Source: Thiosymbion sp942492625 (GTDB taxonomy: Bacteria; Pseudomonadota; Gammaproteobacteria; Chromatiales; Chromatiaceae). Taken from it: DNA of 64,000 nucleotides. Made by a program: the position numbers and the translations under genes. Numbering within the stretch: position 1 is the stretch's first letter; the number at the start of each line of letters is the position of its first letter. Below are positions 60,425 through 64,000 of the stretch, piece by piece. A model generated the notes under the pieces. The model was given only the letters and a program-made list of their open reading frames with translations, did no database searches and had not been told where the DNA came from. The DNA lies in assembly GCA_942492625.1 (NCBI GenBank), contig CALOFM010000022.1:62001-126000 (forward strand), in the 5' to 3' direction.

Positions 60425-60853
60425 ATGCAGCCACAGCAACTGATCGAGTTCGCCGGCAATCACTGGATGCTTTTTGCCGCTCTGGCGGCAATCATAGCCC
60501 TGTTGGTTCACAATTTTCTCGTCGCCGGAAAAGGCTCGGTGGACCCGACCGGCGCAACGGACCTGATCAATCACAAGGACGCGCTGGTGGTGGACGTTCG
60601 GCCGGCGGCCGACTTTGCGAAAGGACACATCATCAACGCCGTCAACATCCCGATGAACGGCTTCAAGAAGCAGGTGGGCACCCTGCAGAAGCACAAAGAG
60701 AAGCCGATACTGGTCACCTGCCGCTCCGGCTCTCAGTCCTCCATGGCTTGCCAGCAGCTTCGCAAGGAGGGCTTCGCCGATGTCCACAACCTTCGCGGCG
60801 GAATCCTGGCCTGGCAGAACGCCAATCTGCCTTTGTCTAAGAAGAAGCACTGA
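60425..60853 (+). CDS. Membrane-anchored rhodanese-like sulfurtransferase
   Basis: A 142-residue single rhodanese domain with an N-terminal membrane helix (WMLFAALAAIIALLVHNFLV). The active-site loop CRSGSQS has the catalytic cysteine at residue 99, after ILVT. It has LVVDVRPAADFAKGHIINAV and LRGGILAWQNANLPL. It transfers sulfane sulfur, here probably on the cytoplasmic side of the membrane. It is of the YibN type, usually found before grxC-secB-gpsA; no grxC is seen here. Confidence 0.88.
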   Translation: MQPQQLIEFAGNHWMLFAALAAIIALLVHNFLVAGKGSVDPTGATDLINHKDALVVDVRPAADFAKGHIINAVNIPMNGFKKQVGTLQKHKEKPILVTCRSGSQSSMACQQLRKEGFADVHNLRGGILAWQNANLPLSKKKH

Positions 60854-60915
60854 CTCCCGGGTGGCGAAACAGCAAACCCCAAGTAACTAATAACTCGCAA
60901 ACGGATCAATCTCAC

Positions 60916-61392
60916 ATGCCAGAGAACGAACAACAAACCGAACGACAGTTCATGGTGCATCGCATCTACACGAAGGACCTTTCCTTTGAATCCCCCAACG
61001 CCCCCGACATCTTTCGCCAGGAGTGGCAGCCGAAGCATGATCTCAACCTGAACACCCAGGTGAATAAACACGGCGACGAGGCCTACGAGGTCGTCCTATC
61101 GGTCACTGTAACCATCAAGATCGAAGACAAGACCGCCCTGATCGTTGAGGTTCATCAGGCCGGCCTGTTCGGCGTCCAGGGATTTCCCGAGGCCGAGCTC
61201 GGCCCCCTGCTCGGCGCCTACTGCCCGAACCTGCTGTTCCCGTATGCCCGTGAGGTCGTTTCCGACTTGGTCACCAAGGGCAGCTTCCCGCAGCTCGTGC
61301 TGCAGCCGGTCAACTTCGACGCCCTGTTCGCGCAGCATCAGCAGCAGATGGCCGAGCAGGCAAAGGGCGAATCCGGATCAGCCCCACATTGA
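60916..61392 (+). CDS. secB: Protein-export chaperone SecB
   Basis: A 158-residue acidic tetrameric chaperone that hands preproteins to SecA. Conserved parts are FMVHRIYTKDLSFESPNAPD, HQAGLFGVQGFPEAELGPLL and the hallmark CPNLLFPYAREVVSDLVTKG. The stop overlaps the TTG start of gpsA (TTGA). Confidence 0.96.
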   Translation: MPENEQQTERQFMVHRIYTKDLSFESPNAPDIFRQEWQPKHDLNLNTQVNKHGDEAYEVVLSVTVTIKIEDKTALIVEVHQAGLFGVQGFPEAELGPLLGAYCPNLLFPYAREVVSDLVTKGSFPQLVLQPVNFDALFAQHQQQMAEQAKGESGSAPH

Positions 61393-62399
61393 GCAACGCC
61401 CGCACCTGTGAGCTCGCCGTCTTGGGGGCGGGCTCGTGGGGCACCGCACTCGCCTTGCTCCTGTGCCGCAATGGCCATCGGGTTCGGCTCTGGGATCATT
61501 GGCCCGAGCATGTAGAGGACCTGATTAACGATCGGGATAATCGGCGTTTTCTGCCCGGGCACCCGCTTCCGCCGACACTCCAGCCCATGACGGACCTGGT
61601 TGCAGCCGTGGAGGGGGTGAGCGAGCTTCTCATCGTCGTTCCCAGCCACGCCTTCGCAGGGGTACTGAGGCGGCTTCCGAACCCACTTCCACGGGGGCTC
61701 GGCGTCGCCTGGGCCACCAAGGGCTTCGAGCCCGCGAGCGGACGGCTCCTGCACCAAGTCGCGGCGGAAATTCTAGGTGCACGCGACCTCGCCGTCGTCT
61801 CGGGTCCAAGCTTCGCCAACGAGGTCGCCCGGGGCCTACCGACCGCCGTCACGGTCGCCTCTGAAAGCACGGCGCACGCGCAACGTGTGGCCGGCTATCT
61901 GCACAGCGAGCGGTTCCGCGCCTACACCAGCGAGGACGTGATCGGCGTTCAGGTGGGCGGCGCCGCCAAAAACGTCCTGGCAATCGCAACCGGTATCGCA
62001 GACGGACTCGGTTTCGGGGCAAACACCCGAGCCGCCCTGATTACCCGCGGCCTGGCAGAGCTGATCAGGCTCGGTACAGCCCTGGGCGGCAAGCAGGAGA
62101 CCTTCATGGGGCTGGCCGGACTCGGGGATCTGGTGCTTACTTGCACCGACGACCAATCACGCAATCGCCGTATGGGCCTGGCCCTGGCGCGGGGCCTGAG
62201 CGTGGACGCCGCCAAAAAGGAAATTGGACAAGAGGTGGAGGGCGTGATTACCGCCGCTTCCGTCAACGCCATCGCCCGGCGTCGTCGAGTCGAGATGCCC
62301 ATTGCCGATCAGGTCTACTGCGTGCTGTACGAGGGCATCACTCCGGAGCAAGCCACCCAAAGCCTGCTGATGCGCAGCAGTAAGGCGGAATTTTATTGA
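61389..62399 (+). CDS. gpsA: Glycerol-3-phosphate dehydrogenase [NAD(P)+]
   Basis: A 336-residue enzyme making sn-glycerol-3-phosphate for phospholipids. The N-terminal NAD-binding motif is LAVLGAGSWGTALALLLCRN. Further signatures are VVSGPSFANEVARGLPTAVT, the lysine in VGGAAKNVLAIATGIADGLG and ETFMGLAGLGDLVLTCTDD. It starts at a TTG overlapping the secB stop, the usual gene order. Confidence 0.96.
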   Translation: MSNARTCELAVLGAGSWGTALALLLCRNGHRVRLWDHWPEHVEDLINDRDNRRFLPGHPLPPTLQPMTDLVAAVEGVSELLIVVPSHAFAGVLRRLPNPLPRGLGVAWATKGFEPASGRLLHQVAAEILGARDLAVVSGPSFANEVARGLPTAVTVASESTAHAQRVAGYLHSERFRAYTSEDVIGVQVGGAAKNVLAIATGIADGLGFGANTRAALITRGLAELIRLGTALGGKQETFMGLAGLGDLVLTCTDDQSRNRRMGLALARGLSVDAAKKEIGQEVEGVITAASVNAIARRRRVEMPIADQVYCVLYEGITPEQATQSLLMRSSKAEFY

Positions 62400-62531
62400 G
62401 TAAGAATTCTCACTGCGCCGAGCCCAAGGTTTAGAGGCATCTCGTCAACGTGCCGCCGCAATGGAAATATTCCAAGGATAGCTGCGAGCAGAAACAGGGT
62501 TTCCGTGCACAGAGCTTGTCGATTCAATTTC

Positions 62532-63008
62532 TTAAGGATTCCTTCTCACCGCCCCGGCAAACCCGTTCTGACGCCAAGCCTCGTAAAGAATAATCGCCAC
62601 CGCATTCGACAGGTTCAGGCTGCGGTTCTCCGGCCGCATCGGAATGAACAGGCGATCGTCCTCGGGCAAGCCTTCCAGCACCGCTTGTGGTAGTCCGCGG
62701 GTCTCAGGTCCGAACAGAAACGCATCTCCAAACTGGAAGGACGTTCGCGTATAAAGGGCGCTGCCGCGGGTGCTGCAAGCATATAATCTGCCTTCCGGCT
62801 TGGAACCGAGATAGGAGTCCAGGGATGCGTGAGTCCGCACGTCGGCCCATTCGCGGTAATCCAGTCCGGCGCGGCGCAGCTGCCGGTCCTCGAGCGCGAA
62901 TCCGAGGGGCTCGACCAAGTGCAGGCGGGCGCCGGAGTTTGCGCACAGACGCATGATGTTTCCCGTATTGGGCGGGATCTCCGGCTGGTAGAGGACCACG
63001 TCGAACAT
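62532..63008 (-). CDS. trmL: tRNA (cytidine/uridine-34-2'-O)-methyltransferase TrmL
   Basis: A 158-residue SPOUT methyltransferase: LYQPEIPPNTGNIMRLCANS at the start, then LVEPLGFALEDRQLRRAGLD, FLFGPETRGLP and PMRPENRSLNLSNAVAIILY, the knotted SAM site. The start is the ATG at 63008, because the longer frame upstream runs antisense to the pyrD gene. It converges with gpsA. Confidence 0.94.
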   Translation of the reverse strand: MFDVVLYQPEIPPNTGNIMRLCANSGARLHLVEPLGFALEDRQLRRAGLDYREWADVRTHASLDSYLGSKPEGRLYACSTRGSALYTRTSFQFGDAFLFGPETRGLPQAVLEGLPEDDRLFIPMRPENRSLNLSNAVAIILYEAWRQNGFAGAVRRNP

Positions 63009-63069
63009 AGGTCTATTTCGGGATTCTGCGGTTGAATCACGATGGGCAGGAAGGGCACGAAGTATTTCC

Positions 63070-64000
63070 ATGAGTACAGACAACGACCCCAGGCTGGCGA
63101 TCGATTTCTGTGGGCTGCGCTTCGACACACCCCTGGTGCTGCTCTCCGGATGTGTCGGCTTCGGCGAGGAGTATACGCGCGTCAAGGGCTTCTCGAATCG
63201 AGATGCGGGGGCGGTATGCCTCAAAGGAACCACCTCGGAGCCCCGGCTCGGAAATCACCCGCACCGGATCTACGAGACCCCCGATGGCATGTTGAACGCC
63301 ATCGGCCTGCAGAACCCGGGTGTCGATCGGGTCGTGAGCGAGATCCTCCCCACCCTGGACTTATCCGAGACGCGGTTCATCGCCAATGTATCGGGCTCCA
63401 CGGTCGAGGAGTATCGGGAGGTCACCCGCCGGTTCGACGACTCGCCCATCGACGCCATCGAGATCAATATCTCCTGCCCGAACGTCAAGGAGGGCGGCGT
63501 GGCCTTCGGTAACGACCCGAAGATGTCCGCGCAAGTCGTCGCGGCCTGCCGCACCGCCACACGCAAGCCCCTGATCACCAAGCTCTCACCCAATCAGACC
63601 GACATCGCCACGAACGCCAAGGCGTGCCTGGAGGCGGGCTCGGACGCCTTCGCTGTCATCAACACCCTGATGGGCATGGCCGTCGACATCGAGAGCCGCA
63701 TGCCGATCATCGGCAACAACCAGGGGGGCCTGTCCGGACCCGCCATTAAGCCCGTCGCGCTTCTGAAGGTGCAGCAGGTCTATCAGGTATGCCGCGACCA
63801 CGGGGTGCCCATCATCGGCCAGGGTGGGATCACCAGCGCCGAGGATGCGCTCGAGTTCCTGATCGCGGGTGCCAGCGCGGTGGGCATAGGCACGGCCCTT
63901 TTCTACGATCCGCTGATACTTCCGACCATCAATCGGGGAATCTGCGAGTACCTGGACCGGCACGGTCTCGCCAGCGTGGGACAGCTCAGCGGCAGCCTGC
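63070..64000 (+). CDS. Dihydroorotate dehydrogenase, class 1-like, 3' end cut off
   Basis: 310 residues of the protein are visible from the ATG at 63070 to the window end. Class 1 features are FDTPLVLLSGCVGFGEEYTR, KGTTSEPRLGNHPHRIYETP, LNAIGLQNPGVDRVVSEILP, the active-site cysteine in EINISCPNVKEGGVAFGNDP, and the FMN-phosphate site GQGGITSAEDALEFLIAGAS. It acts in pyrimidine synthesis, as a class 1B-type catalytic subunit. The partner electron-transfer subunit is not in the window. Confidence 0.88.
   Translation, partial: MSTDNDPRLAIDFCGLRFDTPLVLLSGCVGFGEEYTRVKGFSNRDAGAVCLKGTTSEPRLGNHPHRIYETPDGMLNAIGLQNPGVDRVVSEILPTLDLSETRFIANVSGSTVEEYREVTRRFDDSPIDAIEINISCPNVKEGGVAFGNDPKMSAQVVAACRTATRKPLITKLSPNQTDIATNAKACLEAGSDAFAVINTLMGMAVDIESRMPIIGNNQGGLSGPAIKPVALLKVQQVYQVCRDHGVPIIGQGGITSAEDALEFLIAGASAVGIGTALFYDPLILPTINRGICEYLDRHGLASVGQLSGSL

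Noticed and set aside
1..64000. tRNA, rRNA, insertion sequence or prophage genes
   Set aside because: I looked for tRNA-like cloverleaf ends, transposase motifs and phage structural genes and found none that I can support by eye.

Overview
The window is about 64 kb of GC-rich, gene-dense bacterial chromosome. Gene content and order point to a gammaproteobacterium. The markers are fmt-rsmB-ntrYX-trkAH, a rhodanese-secB-gpsA-trmL run, envC-ctpA, a complete gsp operon, and narXL facing narK-narGHJI. A DsrC-family gene beside nar and a dithiol ArsR repressor beside a rhodanese suggest a sulfur-linked nitrate respirer, perhaps Chromatiales/Ectothiorhodospiraceae-like. That placement is an inference from gene content only.

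Layout. 1-8665 (+): end of fmt, a frameshifted rsmB, a DUF4390 gene, an NtrY/NtrX-like two-component pair and the K+ uptake genes trkA and trkH. 8916-11992: a small TPR protein, then on the minus strand a receiver protein coupled to an ECF sigma factor and an intact sigma54 activator. 12086-16282: a decayed stretch mixed with live genes (Hsp20 remnant, MDR oxidoreductase, frameshifted hydrolase, cupin, radical SAM protein, a chimeric gamma-glutamylcyclotransferase). 16316-20410 (+): OsmC, cupin, HAD phosphatase, then an LSDAT/SLOG protein and a large protein with Rossmann-like domains and a ryanodine-receptor (RyR) domain. The last two are the best candidate for a poorly described system here. 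20411-22142: a gene graveyard with remnants of an AMP-forming ligase and a ThDP decarboxylase.

22143-36777 (-) is one long set of overlapping genes. Two surface-glycan genes (GT4 transferase and CapD-like epimerase) lead into gspE-F-[large hairpin]-G-H-I-J-K-L-M-C-D, a type II secretion system. 36863-40247 (-) holds a DJ-1 family protein, the CtpA protease and EnvC. 40573-42559 is a molybdopterin oxidoreductase broken at a poly-G tract that looks like an assembly artefact.

43213-58045 is a nitrate-respiration island. Its minus-strand genes are a double-length NarK fusion, a second NarK, narGHJI and a cysteine-less DsrC-like protein. The opposing strand carries NarX and an unusual NarL with two receiver domains that arose by an exact 420-bp tandem duplication. 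The intergenic region has a palindromic FNR-type box and 7-2-7 NarL heptamers, correctly spaced to drive narK under anaerobic, nitrate-rich conditions. 58170-64000 carries small membrane and hemerythrin-like genes, a BigR/SqrR-like repressor, a rhodanese, secB, gpsA, trmL and the start of a dihydroorotate dehydrogenase.

Several conserved genes carry single-base frameshifts (rsmB three times, gspD, the alpha/beta hydrolase, the molybdopterin enzyme, a small membrane protein). This pattern suggests residual sequencing error in a draft assembly at least as much as real decay.
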